Part shown: piece by piece, positions 1 through 13,200 of the stretch
Layout: every line of letters begins with the position of its first letter
Numbering within the stretch: position 1 is the first letter of the stretch
Source of the DNA: Rhineura floridana
Taxonomy: Eukaryota > Chordata > Lepidosauria > Squamata > Rhineuridae
Direction: 5' to 3'
Assembly (NCBI RefSeq): GCF_030035675.1
Contig: NC_084483.1
Location: 1 to 64,000 of the forward strand
Length of the DNA: 64,000 nucleotides
Notes under the pieces: model-generated
The model's database searches: none
Told to the model about the DNA's origin: nothing
Seen by the model: only the letters and a program-made list of their open reading frames with translations
Made by a program: the position numbers and the translations under genes

Positions 1-3000
1 TAGCCAGGCCCACCAAATTCACCAGTTCCACATGATGGAACACGGGGCACGCCGTAAGGCCCCAACCGCCCCCGAAAACCACGTTCCGCTACCCGTTCCG
101 GGCTCTACTACTCTTCAACGTAAAACAGCCAGGAACGGTGGCTTGCCGGTCACCAGTTCCACCAAGTTCACCAGTTCCACACAACGGAACTCAGGGCACG
201 CCGTAAGGCCCCAACCGCCCCCCAAAACCACGTTCCGCTACCCGTTCCGGGCTCTAATACTCTTCAACGTAAAAAAGCCCGGAACGGTGACTTCCCGGTG
301 AGCCAAGCATACCAAATTCACCAGTTCCACACGACGGAACACGGGGCACGCCGTAAGGCCCCAACCGCCCCCGAAAACCACGTTCCGCTACCCGTTCTGG
401 GCTCTAATACTCTTCAACGTAAAAGAGCCCGGAACGGTGACTTCTCGGTGAGCCAGTTCCACCAAATTCACCAGTTCCACACGACGGAACACGGGGCACG
501 TCGTATCCTCAACCCGCCCCCGAAAACCACGTTCTGCTACCCGTTCCGGGCTCTAATACTCTTCAACGTAAAACAGCCCGGAACGGTGACTTCCCGGTGA
601 GCCAGGCCCACCAAATTCACCAGTTCCACACGACGGAACACGGGGCACGCCGTGAGGCCCCAACCGCCCCCGAAAACCACGTTCCGCTACCGGTTCCGGG
701 CTCTAATACTCTTCAACGTAAAACAGCCCGGAACGGTAACTTCCCGGTGAGCCAGGCCCACCAAATTCACCAGTTCCACACGACGGAACACGGGGCAGGT
801 CGTAAGGCCCCAACCACCCCCGAAAACCACGTTCCGCTACCCGTTCTGGGCTCTAATACTCTTCAACGTAAAACACCCCGAAACGGTGAGTTCCCGGTGA
901 GCCAGGCCCACCAAATTCACCAGTTCCACACGACGGAACACGGGGCACGCCGTAAGGCCCCAACCGCCTCCGAAAACCACGTTCCGCGACCTGTTCCGGG
1001 CTCTAATACTCTTCAACGTAAAACACCCCGGAACGGTGACTTCCCGGTGAGCCAGAACCACCAAATTCAACAGTTCCACACGACGGAACACGGGGCACGC
1101 CGTAAGGCCCCAACCGCCCCCGAAAACCACATTCCGGTACCCGTTCCGGGCTCTAATACTCTTCAACGTAAAACAACACAGAACGGTGACTTCCCGGTGA
1201 GCCAGGCCCACCAAATTCACCAGTCCCACACGACGGAACACGGGCACGCCGTAAGGCCCCAACCGCCCCGAAAACCACGTTCCGCTACCCGTTCTGGGCT
1301 CTAATACTCTTCAACGTAAAACAGCCCGGAACGGTGACTTCCCGGTGAGCCAGTTCCACCAAATTCACCAGTTCCACACAACGGAACTCGGGGCACGCCG
1401 TAAGGCCCCAACCGCCCCCGAAAACCACGTATTGCTACATGTTCCGGGCTCTAATACACTTCAAGGTAAAACAGCCTGGAACGGTGACTTCCTGGTGAGC
1501 CAGTTCCACCAAATTCATCAGTTCCACACGACGGAACACGGGGCACGTTGTAAGGCCTCAACCGCCCCCGAAAACCACATTCCAATACCCGTTCCGGGCT
1601 CTAATACTCTTCAACGTAAAACACCCCGGAACGGTGACTTCCCGGTGAGCCAGAACCACCAAATTCAAGAGTTCCACACGACGGAACACGGGGCACGCCG
1701 TAAGGCCCCAACCGCCCCGAAAACCACGTTCCGCTACCCATTCTGGGCTCTAATACTCTTCAACGTAAAACAGCCCGGAACGGTGACTTCCCGGTGAGCC
1801 AGTTCCACCAAATTCACCAGTTCCACACAACGGAACACGGGGTACTCTGTAAGGCCCCAACCGCCCCCAAAAACCACGTTCCGCTACCCGTTCCGGGCTC
1901 TAATACTCTTCAACATAAAACACCCTGGAATGGTGACTTCCCGGTGAGCCAGGCCCACCAAATTCACCAGTTCCACACGACGGAATACGGGGCACGCCGT
2001 AAGGCCCCAACCGCCCCCGAAAACCACGTTCCGCTACCCGTTCCGGGCTCTAATACTCTTCAACGTAAAAAAGCCCGGAACGGTGACTTCCCGGTGAGCC
2101 AAGCATACCAAATTCACCAGTTCCACACGACGGAACACGGGGCACGCCGTAAGGCCCCAACCGCCCCCCAAAACCACGTTCCGCTACCCGTTCTGTGCTC
2201 TAATACTCTTCAACGTAAAAGAGCCCGGAACGGTGACTTCTCGGTGAGCCAGTTCCACCAAATTCACCAGTTCCACACGACGGAACACGGGGCACGTCGT
2301 AAGGCCTCAACCGCCCCCGAAAACCACGTTCCGCTACCGGTTCCGGGCTCTAATACTCTTCAATGTAAAACAGCCCGGAACAGGGACTTCCCGGTGAGCC
2401 AGGCCCACCAAATTCACCAGTTCCACACGATGGAAGACGGGGCATGCCGTAAGGCCCCAACCGCCGCCGAAAACCACGTTCCGCTACCGGTTCCGGGCTC
2501 TAATACTCTTCAACGTAAAACAGCCTGGAACGGTGACTTCCTGGTGAGCCAGTTCCACCAAATTCACCAGTTCCACATGATGGAACACGGGGCACGCCGA
2601 AAGGCCCCAACCGCCCCCGAAAACCCCGTCCCGCTACCCGTTCCGGGCTCTAATACTCTTCAACGTAAAACAGCCCGGAACGGTGACTTTCCGGTCAGCC
2701 AGTTCCACCAAATTCACCAGTTCCACACGACGGAACACGGGGCACTCCGTAAGGCCCCAACCGCCCCCAAAAACCACGTTCCGCTACCCGTTCCGGGCTC
2801 TAATACTCTTCAATGTAAAACAGCCCGGAACGGCGACTTCCCGGTGAGCCAGGCCCACCAAATTCACCAGTTCCACACGACGGAACACGGGGCACGCTGT
2901 AAGGCCCCAACCGCCCCCGAAAACCACGTTCCGCTACCCGTTCCGGGCTCTAATACTCTTCAACGTAAAAGAGCCCGGAACGGCGACTTCCCGGTGAACC

Positions 3001-4255
3001 AGACCCACCGAATTCACCAGTTCCACACGACGGAACACGGGGCACGCCGTAAGGCCCCAACCGCCCCTGAAAACCACGTTCCGCTACCCGTTCTGGGCTC
3101 TAATACTCTTCAACGTAAAACAGCCCGGAACGGTGACTTCCCGGTGAGCCAGTTCCACCAAATTCACCAGTTACACACTATGGAATGCAGGGTACGCCGT
3201 AAGGCCCCAACTGCCCCCGAAAACCACGTCCTGCTACATGTTCCGAGCTCTAATACTCTTCAACGTAAAACAGCCCAGAATGGCAACTTCCCGGTGAGCC
3301 AGGCCCACCAAATTCACCAGTTCCACATGATGGAACACGGGGCACGCCGTAAGGCCCCAACCGCCCCCGAAAACCACGTTCCGCTACCCGTTCCGGGCTC
3401 TACTACTCTTCAACGTAAAACAGCCCGGAACGGTGGCTTGCCGGTCACCCAGTTCCACCAAGTTCACCAGTTCCACACAACGGAACTCAGGGCACGCCGT
3501 AAGGCCCCAACCGCCCCCCAAAACCATGTTCCGCTACCCGTTCCGGGCTCTAATACTCTTCAACGTAAAAAAGCCCGGAACGGTGACTTCCCGGTGAGCC
3601 AAGCATACCAAATTCACCAGTTCCACACGACGGAACACGGGGCACGCCGTAAGGCCCCAACCGCCCCCGAAAACCACGTTCCGCTACCCGTTCTGGGCTC
3701 TAATACTCTTCAACGTAAAAGAGCCCGGAACGGTGACTTCTCGGTGAGCCAGTTCCACCAAATTCACCAGTTCCACACGACGGAACACGGGGCACGTCGT
3801 AAGGCCTCAACCGCCCCCGAAAACCACGTTCTGCTACCCGTTCCGGGCTCTAATACTCTTCAACGTAAAACAGCCCGGAACGGTGACTTCCCGGTGAGCC
3901 AGGCCCACCAAATTCACCAGTTCCACACGACGGAACACGGGGCACGCCGTAAGGCCCCAACCGCCCCCGAAAACCACGTTCCGCTACCGGTTCCGGGCTC
4001 TAATACTCTTCAACGTAAAACAGCCCGGAACGGTGACTTCCCGGTGAGCCAGGCCCACCAAATTCACCAGTTCCACACGACGGAACACGGGGCAGGTCGT
4101 AAGGCCCCAACCACCCCCGAAAACCACGTTCCGCTACCCGTTCTGGGCTCTAATACTCTTCAACGTAAAACACCCCGAAACGGTGAGTTCCCGGTGAGCC
4201 AGGCCCACCAAATTCACCAGTTGCACACGACGGAACACGGGGCACGCCGTAAGGC
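1..4255 (+). repeat. About 3.3-kb spaced duplication in the left part of the array
   Basis: The run of variant monomers at 2-960 recurs in the same order at 3,297-4,255. Shared markers are tctactactc in place of tctaatactc, the ggcttgccggtcac variant, the agccaagcataccaaatt unit, and the aaaagagcccgg unit. Parts of this order recur again near 1,950-2,400 and 5,240-5,700. It is an older higher-order pattern than the 1,800-bp one. Confidence 0.75.
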
Positions 4256-7200
4256 CCCAACCGCCCTTGAAAACCACGTTCCGCTACCCGTTCCGGGCTC
4301 TAATACTCTTCAACGTAAAACACCACGGAACGGTGACTTCCCGGTCAGCCAGGCCCACCAAATTCACCAGTTCCACACGACGGAACTCGGGGCACGCCGT
4401 AAGGCCCCAACCGCCCCCGAAAACCACGTTCCGCTACCCGTTCCGGGCTCTAATACTCTTCAACATAAAACACCCCGGAACAGTGACTTCCCGGTGAGCC
4501 AGGCCCACCAAATTCACCAGTTCCACACGACGGAACACGGGGCACGCCGTAAGGCCCCAACCGCCCCCGAAAACCACGATCCGCTACCCATTCCGGGCTC
4601 TAATACTCTTCAACGTAAAACAGCCCGGAACGGCGACTTCCCGGTGAGCCAGGCCCACCGAATTCACCAGTTCCACACGACGGAACACGGGGCACGCCGT
4701 AAGGCCCCAACCGCCCCCGAAAACCAGGTTCCGCTACCCGTTCTGGGCTCTAATACTCTTCAACGTAAAACAGCCCGGAACGGTGACTTCCCGGTGAGCC
4801 AGTTCCACCAAATTCACCAGTTACACAAGACAGAACACGGGGCACTCCGTAAGGCCCCAAACGCCCCCGAAAACCACGGTCCGCTACCCATTCCGGGCTG
4901 TAATACTCTTCAATGTAAAACAGCCCAGAACGGTGACTTGCCGGTCAGCCAGTTCCACCAAATTCACCAGTTCCACACGACGGAACACGGGGCACGTCGT
5001 AAGGCCTCAACCGCCCCCAAAAACCACGTATTGCTACATGTTCCGGGCTTTAATACTCTTCAAGGAAAAACAGCCCGGAATGGCGACTTCCCAGTGAGCC
5101 AGGCCCACCAAATTCACCAGTCCCACACGACACATCACGGGGCATGCCGTAAGGCCCCAACCGCCTCCGAAAACCACGTTCCGCGACCTGTTCCGGGCTC
5201 TAATACACTTCAACGTAAAATAGCCGGGAACGGTGACTTCCCGGTGAGCCAGGCATACCAAATTCACCAGTCCCACACGACACATCACGGGGCACGCCGT
5301 AAGGCCCCAACCGCCCCCCAAAACCACGTTCCGCTACCCGTTCCGGGCTCTAATACTCTTCAACGTAAAACAGCCCGGAACGGTGACTTCCCGGTGAGCC
5401 AAGCATACCAAATTCACCAGTTCCACACGATGGAACACGGGGCACGCTGTAAGGCCCCAACCGCCCCCGAAAACCACGTTCCGCTACCCGTTCTGGGCTC
5501 TAATACTCTTCAACGTAAAAGAGCCCGGAACGGTGACTTCTCGGTGAGCCAGTTCCACCAAATTCACCAGTTCCACACGACGGAACACGGGGCACGTCGT
5601 AAGGCCTCAACCGCCCCCGAAAACCACGTTCCGCTACCCGTTCCAGGCTCTAATACTCTTCAACGTAAAACAGCCCGGAACGGTGACTTCCCGGTGAGCC
5701 AGGCCCACCAAATTCACCAGTTCCACACGACAGAACACGGGGCACGTCGCGAGGCCCGAACCGCCCCCGAAAACCATGTTCCGCTACCCGTTCCGGGCTC
5801 TAATACTCTTCAACGTAAAACAGCCCAGAACGGTGACTTCCCGGTGAGCCAGGCCCACCAAATTCACCAGTTCCACACGACGGAATACGGGGCACGCCGT
5901 AAGGCCCCAACCGCCCCTGAAAACCACGTTCCGCTACCCGTTCTGGGCTCTAATACTCTTCAATGTAAAACAGCACGGAACGTTGACTGCCCGGTGAGAA
6001 AGGCCCACCAAATTCACCAGTTCCACACGACGGAACACGGGGCACGCCGTAAGGCCCCAACCGCCCCCGAAAACCACGTATTGCTACATGTTCCGGGCTT
6101 TAATACTCTTCAAGGTATAACAGCCCGGAATGGCGACTTCCCAGTGAGCCAGGCCCACCAAATTCACCAGTCCCACACGACACGTCACGGGGCATGCCGT
6201 AAGGCCCCAACCGCCCCCGAAAACCACGTTCCGCTACCCGTTCCGGGCTCTAATACACTTCAACGTAAAACAGCCTGGAACGGTGACTTCCCGGTGAGCC
6301 AGTTCCACCAAATTCACCAGTTCCATACGACGGAACACGGGGCACGTCGTAAGGCCTCAACCGCCCCCGAAAACCAGGTTCCGCTACCCGTTCCGGGCTC
6401 TAATACTCTTCAATGTAAAACAGCCCGGAACAGGGACTTCCCGGTGAGCCAGGCCCACCAAATTCACCAGTTCCACATGACGAAAGACGGGGCACGCTGT
6501 AAGGCCCCAACCGCCCCCAAAAACCATGTTCCGCTACCCGTTCCGGACTCTAATACTCTTCAATGTAAAACAGCCCGGAACAGGGACTTCCCGGTGAGCC
6601 AGGCCCACCAAATTCACCAGTTCCACACGACGGAAGACGGGGCATGCCGTAAGGCCCCAACCGCCCCCGAAAACCACATTCCGCTACCGGTTCCGGGCTC
6701 TAATACTCTTCAACGTAAAACAGCCTGGAACGGTGACTTCCTGGTGAGCCAGTTCCACCAAATTCACCAGTTCCACACGATGGAACACGGGGCACGCCGA
6801 AAGGCCCCAACCGCCCCCGAAAACCCCGTCCCGCTACCCGTTCCGGGCTCTAATACTCTTCAACGTAAAACAGCCCGGAACGGTGACTTTCCGGTCAGCC
6901 AGTTCCACCAAATTCACCAGTTCCAAACGACGGAACACGGGGCACTCCGTAAGGCCCCAACCGCCCCCAAAAACCACGTTCCGCTACCCGTTCCGGGATC
7001 TAATACACTTCAATGTAAAACAGGCCGGAACGGTGACTTCCTGGTGAGCCAGTTCCACCAAATTCACAAGTTCCACACGACGGAACACGGGGCACGCTGT
7101 AAGGCCCCAACCGCCCCCGAAAACCACGTTCCGCTACAGGTTCCGGGCTCTAATACTCTTCAACGTAAAACAGCTCAGAACGGTGACTTCCTGGTGAGCC

Positions 7201-8096
7201 AGTTCCACCAAATTCACCAGTTCCACACGACGGAACACGGGACACATCGTAAGGCCCCAACCGCCCCCAAAAACCACGTTCCGCTACCCGTTCTGGGCTC
7301 TCATACTCTTCAACGTAAAACACCACGGAACGGTGACTTCCCGGTGAGCCAGGCCCACCAAATTCACCAGTTCCACACGACGGAACACGGGGCACGCCGT
7401 AAGGCCCCAACCGCCCCCGAAAACCACGTTCCGCTACCAGTTCCGGGCTCTAATACTCTTCAACGTAAAACAACTCGGAACGGTGACTTCCTGGTGAGCC
7501 AGTTCCACCAAATTCACCAGTTCCACACGACAGAAGACGGGGCATGTCGTAAGGCCCCAACCGCCCCCGAAAACCACGTTCCGCTACCCGTTCCGGGCTC
7601 TAATACTCTTCAACGTAAAACAGCCCAGAACGGTGACTTCCCGGTGAGCCAGGCCCACCAAATTCACCAGTCCCACACGACAGATCGCGGGGCACGCCGT
7701 AAGGCCCCAACCGCCCCCGAAAACCACGTTCCGCTACCGGTTCCAGGCTCTAATACTCTTCAATGTAAAACAGACCGGAACGGTGACTTCCTGGTGAGCC
7801 AGGCCCACCAAATTCACCAGTTCCACACGACGGAACACGGGGCACGCTGTAAGGCCCCAACCGCCCCCGAAAACCACGTTCCGCTACCGGTTCCAGGCTC
7901 TAATACTCTTCAATGTAAAACAGACCGGAACGGTGACTTCCTGGTGAGCCAGTTGCACCAAATTCACCAGTTCCACACGACGGAACACGGGGCACGTCGT
8001 AAGGCCCAATCGCCCCCGAAAACCACGTTCCGCTACCCGTTCCGGGCTCTAATACTCTTCAACGTAAAACAGCCCGGAACGGTGACTTCCTGGTGA
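1794..8096 (+). other. 2,100-codon open frame made of satellite units (not called a gene)
   Basis: One frame stays open for 42 monomers because 150 is a multiple of three and the consensus monomer has no stop in this frame. The translated unit is 50 residues, starting SQAHQIHQFH and ending RNGDFPV. The frame ends only where a 149-bp unit shifts it (near 8,005). Similar frames of 950, 400, 359 and 350 codons follow until the next length change. Substitutions alter residues freely, for example Arg to Cys at CpGs, frame-shifting units are common, the opposite strand is also open for long runs, and no splice or promoter signals are seen. I infer non-coding satellite. The residual possibility of a translated repeat transcript cannot be excluded from sequence alone. 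Confidence 0.8.
3838..3883. other. Example of the hairpin carried by each satellite monomer
   Basis: CCGTTCCGGGCT (3,838-3,849) and AGCCCGGAACGG (3,872-3,883) are exact reverse complements, 12 bp each, separated by a 22-base spacer. The same arrangement recurs in most monomers, and many carry mismatches in one arm. A second, shorter dyad, GTTCC with GGAAC seven bases later, lies in the first third of many units. The array can therefore form a hairpin or cruciform about every 150 bp. No function is known to me. Confidence 0.85.
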
Positions 8097-11000
8097 GCCA
8101 GTTCCACCAAATTCACCAGTTCCACATGACGGAACACGGGGCACGCCGTAAGGCCCCAACCGCCCCCGAAAACCACATTCCGCTACCCGTTCTGGGCTCT
8201 AATACTCTTCAACGTAAAACAGCCCGGAACGGTGACTTCCCGGTGAGCCAGTTCCACCAAATTCACCAGTTCCACACAACGGAACATGGGGCACGACGTA
8301 AGGCCCCAACTGCCCCCGAAAACCACGTTCCGCTACCCATTCCGGGATCTAATACTCTTCAACGTAAAACACCCCGGAACGGTGACTTCCCGGTGAGCCA
8401 GGCCCACCAAATTCACCAGTTCCACATGACGGAAAACGGGGCACGCCGCAAGGCCCCAACCGCCCCCGAAAACCACGTTCCGCTACCGGTTCCGGGCTCT
8501 AATACTCTTCAACGTAAAACAACTCGGAACGGTGACTTCCTGGTGAGCCATTTCCACCAAATTCACCAGTTCCACACGACGGAACACGGGGCACGTCGCG
8601 AGGCCCGAACCGCCCCCGAAAACCATGTTTCGCTACCCGTTCCGGGCTCTAATACTCTTCAACGTAAAACAGCCCAGAACGGTGACTTCCCGGTGAGCCA
8701 GACCCACCAAATTCACCATTTCCACACGACGGAACACGGGGCACGCCGTAAGTCCCCAACCGCCCCCGAAAACCACATTCCGCTACCCGTTCCGGGCTCT
8801 AATACTCTTCAACGTAAAACAACACGGAACGGTGACTTCCCGGTGAGCCAGTTCCACCAAATTCACCAGTTCCACACTATGGAATGCAGGGTACGCCGTA
8901 AGGCCCCAACCGCCCCCGAAAACCACGTTCCGCTACCGGTTCAAGGCTCTAATACTCTTCAACGTAAAACAGCCCGGAACGGTGACTTCCTGGTGAGCCA
9001 GTTCCACCAAATTCACCAGTTCCACATGACGGAACACGGGGCACGTTGTAAGGCCCCAACCGCCCCCGAAAACCACGTTCCGCTACCCGTTCTGGGCTCT
9101 AATACTCTTCAACATAAAACAGCCCGGAACGGTGACTTCCCGGTGAGCCAGGCCCACCAAATTCACCAGTTCCACACGACGGAACACAGGGCACGCCGTA
9201 AGGCCCCAACCGCCCCCGAAAACCACGTATTGCTAAATGTTCCGGGCTCTAATACTCTTCAAGGTAAAACAGCCCGGAATGGCGACTTCCCAGTGAGCCA
9301 GGCCCACCAAATTCACCAGTCCCACACGACACATCACGGGGCATGCCGTAAGGCCCCAACCGCCCCCGAAAACCACGTTCCGCTACCCGTTCCAGACTTT
9401 AATATTCTTCAACGTAAAACAGCCCGGAACGGTGACTTCGCGGTGAGCCAGGCCCACCAAATTCACCAGTTAAACATGACGGAACTCGGGGCACGCCGTA
9501 AGGCCCCGACCGCCCCCGAAAACCACGTATTGCTACATGTTCTGGGCTCTAATACACTTCAAGGTAAAACAGCCTGGAACGGTGACTTCCTGGTGAGCCA
9601 GTTCCACCAAATTCATCAGTTCCACACGACGGAACACGGGGCACGTTGTAAGGCCTCAACCGCCCCCGAAAACCACGTTCCGCTACCCGTTCCGGGCTCT
9701 AATACTCTTCAACGTAAAACACCCCGGAACGGTGACTTCCCGGTGAGCCAGGCCCACCAAATTCACCAGTTCCACACGACGGAACACGGGGCACGCCGTA
9801 AGGCCCCAACCGCCCCCGAAAACCACGTTCCGCTACCCGTTCCGGGCTCTAATACTCTTCAACGTAATACAACACGGAACGGTGACTTCCCGGTGAGCCA
9901 GGCCCACCAAATTCACCAGTCCCACACGACAGATCGCGGGGCACGCCGTAAGGCCCCGACCGCCCCCAAAAACCACGTTCCGCTACCCGTTCCGGGATCT
10001 AATACACTTCAATGTAAAACAGGCCGGAACGGTGACTTCCTGGTGAGCCAGTTCCACCAAATTCACCAGTTCCACACGACGGAACACGGGGCACGCTGTA
10101 AGGCCCCAACCGCCCCCGAAAACCACGTTCCGCTACAGGTTCCGGGCTCTAATACTCTTCAACCTAAAACAGCTCAGAACGGTGACTTCCTGGTGAGCCA
10201 GTTCCACCAAATTCACCAGTTCCACACGACGGAACACGGGGCACATCGTAAGGCCCCAACCGCCCCCGAAAACCACGTTCCGCTACCCGTTCTGGGCTCT
10301 CATACTCTTCAACGTAAAACACCACGGAACGGTGACTTCCCGGTGAGCCAGGCCCACCAAATTCACCAGTTCCACACGACGGAACACGGGGCACGCCGTA
10401 AGGCCCCAACCGCCCCCGAAAACCACGTTCCGCTACCAGTTCCGGGCTCTAATACTCTTCAACGTAAAACAACTCGGAACGGTGACTTCCTGGTGAGCCA
10501 GTTCCACCAAATTCACCAGTTCCACACGACAGAACACGGGGCACGTCGTAAGGCCCCAACCGCCCCCAAAAACCACGTTCCGCTACCCGTTCCGGGCTCT
10601 AATACTCTTCAACGTAAAACAGCCCAGAACGGTGACTTCCCGGTGAGCCAGGCCCACCAAATTCACCAGTCCCACACGACAGATCGCGGGGCACGCCGTA
10701 AGGCCCCAACCGCCCCCGAAAACCACGTTCCGCTACCGGTTCCAGGCTCTAATACTCTTCAATGTAAAACAGACCGGAACGGTGACTTCCCAGTGAGCCA
10801 GGCCCACCAAATTCACCAGTTCCACACGACGGAACACGGGGCACGTCGTAAGGCCCAACCGCCCCCGAAAACCACGTTCCGCTACCCGTTCCGGGCTCTA
10901 ATACTCTTCAACGTAAAACAGCCCGGAACGGTGACTTCCTGGTGAGCCAGTTCCACCAAATTCACCAGTTCCACATGACGGAACACGGGGCACGCCGTAA

Positions 11001-13160
11001 GGCCCCAACCGCCCCCGAAAACCACGTTCCGCTACCCGTTCTGGGCTCTAATACTCTTCAACGTAAAACAGCCCGGAACGGTGACTTCCCGGTGAGCCAG
11101 TTCCACCAAATTCACCAGTTCCACACAACGGAACATGGGGCACGACGTAAGGCCCCAACTGCCCCCGAAAACCACGTTCCGCTACCCATTCCGGGATCTA
11201 ATACTCTTCAACGTAAAACACCCCGGAACGGTGACTTCCCGGTGAGCCAGGCCCACCAAATTCACCAGTTCCACATGACGGAAAATGGGGCACGCCGCAA
11301 GGCCCCAACCGCCCCCGAAAACCATGTTCCGCTACCGGTTCCAGGCTCTAATACTCTTCAACGTAAAACAACTCGGAACGGTGACTTCCTGGTGAGCCAG
11401 TTCCACCAAATTCACCAGTTCCACATGACGGAACACGGGGCACGTTGTAAGGCCCCAACCGCCCCCGAAAACCACGTTCCGCTACCCGTTCTGGGCTCTA
11501 ATACTCTTCAACATAAAACAGCCCGGAACGGTGACTTCCCGGTGAGCCAGGCCCACCAAATTCACCAGTTCCACACGACGGAACACAGGGCACGCCGTAA
11601 GGCCCCAACCGCCCCCGAAAACCACGTATTGCTAAATGTTCCGGGCTCTAATACTCTTCAAGGTAAAACAGCCCGGAATGGCGACTTCCCAGTGAGCCAG
11701 GCCCACCAAATTCACCAGTCCCACACGACACATCACGGGGCATGCCGTAAGGCCCCAACCGCCCCCGAAAACCACGTTCCGCTACCCGTTCCAGACTTTA
11801 ATATTCTTCAACGTAAAACAGCCCGGAACGGTGACTTCGCGGTGAGCCAGGCCCACCAAATTCACCAGTTAAACATGACGGAACTCGGGGCACGCCGTAA
11901 GGCCCCGACCGCCCCCGAAAACCACGTATTGCTACATGTTCTGGGCTCTAATTCACTTCCTGGTGAGCCAGTTCCACCAAATTCATCAGTTCCACACGAC
12001 GGAACACGGGGCACGTCGTAAGGCCCAACCGCCCCCGAAAACCACGTTCCGCTACCCGTTCCGGGCTCTAATACTCTTCAACGTAAAACACCCCGGAACG
12101 GTGACTTCCCGGTGAGCCAGGCCCACCAAATTCACCAGTTCCACACGACGGAACACGGGGCACGCCGTAAGGCCCCAACCGCCCCCGAAAACCACGTTCC
12201 GCTACCCGTTCCGGGCTCTAATACTCTTCAACGTAATACAACACGGAACGGTGACTTCCCGGTGAGCCAGGCCCACCAAATTCACCAGTCCCACACGACA
12301 GATCGCGGGGCACGCCGTAAGGCCCCGACCGCCCCCAAAAACCACGTTCCGCTACCCGTTCCGGGATCTAATACACTTCAATGTAAAACAGGCCGGAACG
12401 GTGACTTCCTGGTGAGCCAGTTCCACCAAATTCACCAGTTCCACACGACGGAACACGGGGCACGCTGTAAGGCCCCAACCGCCCCCGAAAACCACGTTCC
12501 GCTACAGGTTCCGGGCTCTAATACTCTTCAACCTAAAACAGCTCAGAACGGTGACTTCCTGGTGAGCCAGTTCCACCAAATTCACCAGTTCCACACGACG
12601 GAACACGGGGCACATCGTAAGGCCCCAACCGCCCCCGAAAACCACGTTCCGCTACCCGTTCTGGGCTCTCATACTCTTCAACGTAAAACAACTCGGAACG
12701 GTGACTTCCTGGTGAGCCAGTTCCACCAAATTCACCAGTTCCACACGACAGAACACGGGGCACGTCGTAAGGCCCCAACCGCCCCCAAAAACCACGTTCC
12801 GCTACCCGTTCCGGGCTCTAATACTCTTCAACGTAAAACAGCCCAGAACGGTGACTTCCCGGTGAGCCAGGCCCACCAAATTCACCAGTCCCACACGACA
12901 GATCGCGGGGCACGCCGTAAGGCCCCAACCGCCCCCGAAAACCACGTTCCGCTACCGGTTCCAGGCTCTAATACTCTTCAATGTAAAACAGACCGGAACG
13001 GTGACTTCCCAGTGAGCCAGGCCCACCAAATTCACCAGTTCCACACGACGGAACACGGGGCACGTCGTAAGGCCCAACCGCCCCCGAAAACCACGTTCCG
13101 CTACCCGTTCCGGGCTCTAATACTCTTCAACGTAAAACAGCCCGGAACGGTGACTTCCTG
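8093..13160 (+). repeat. Pair of about 2.85-kb and 2.2-kb higher-order blocks
   Basis: The block 8,093-10,941 (2,849 bp) and the block 10,942-13,160 (2,219 bp) have the same order of variant monomers. The second lacks three consecutive monomers (those at 8,543-8,992), one further monomer near 12,680, and about 30 bp near 11,950. These losses, 450 + 150 + 30, equal the 630-bp length difference. The block that starts at 13,161 opens with the same monomer order and keeps the three units missing from the second copy. Unequal exchange explains all three. Confidence 0.85.
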
Positions 13161-13200
13161 GTGAGCCAGTTCCACCAAATTCACCAGTTCCACATGACGG

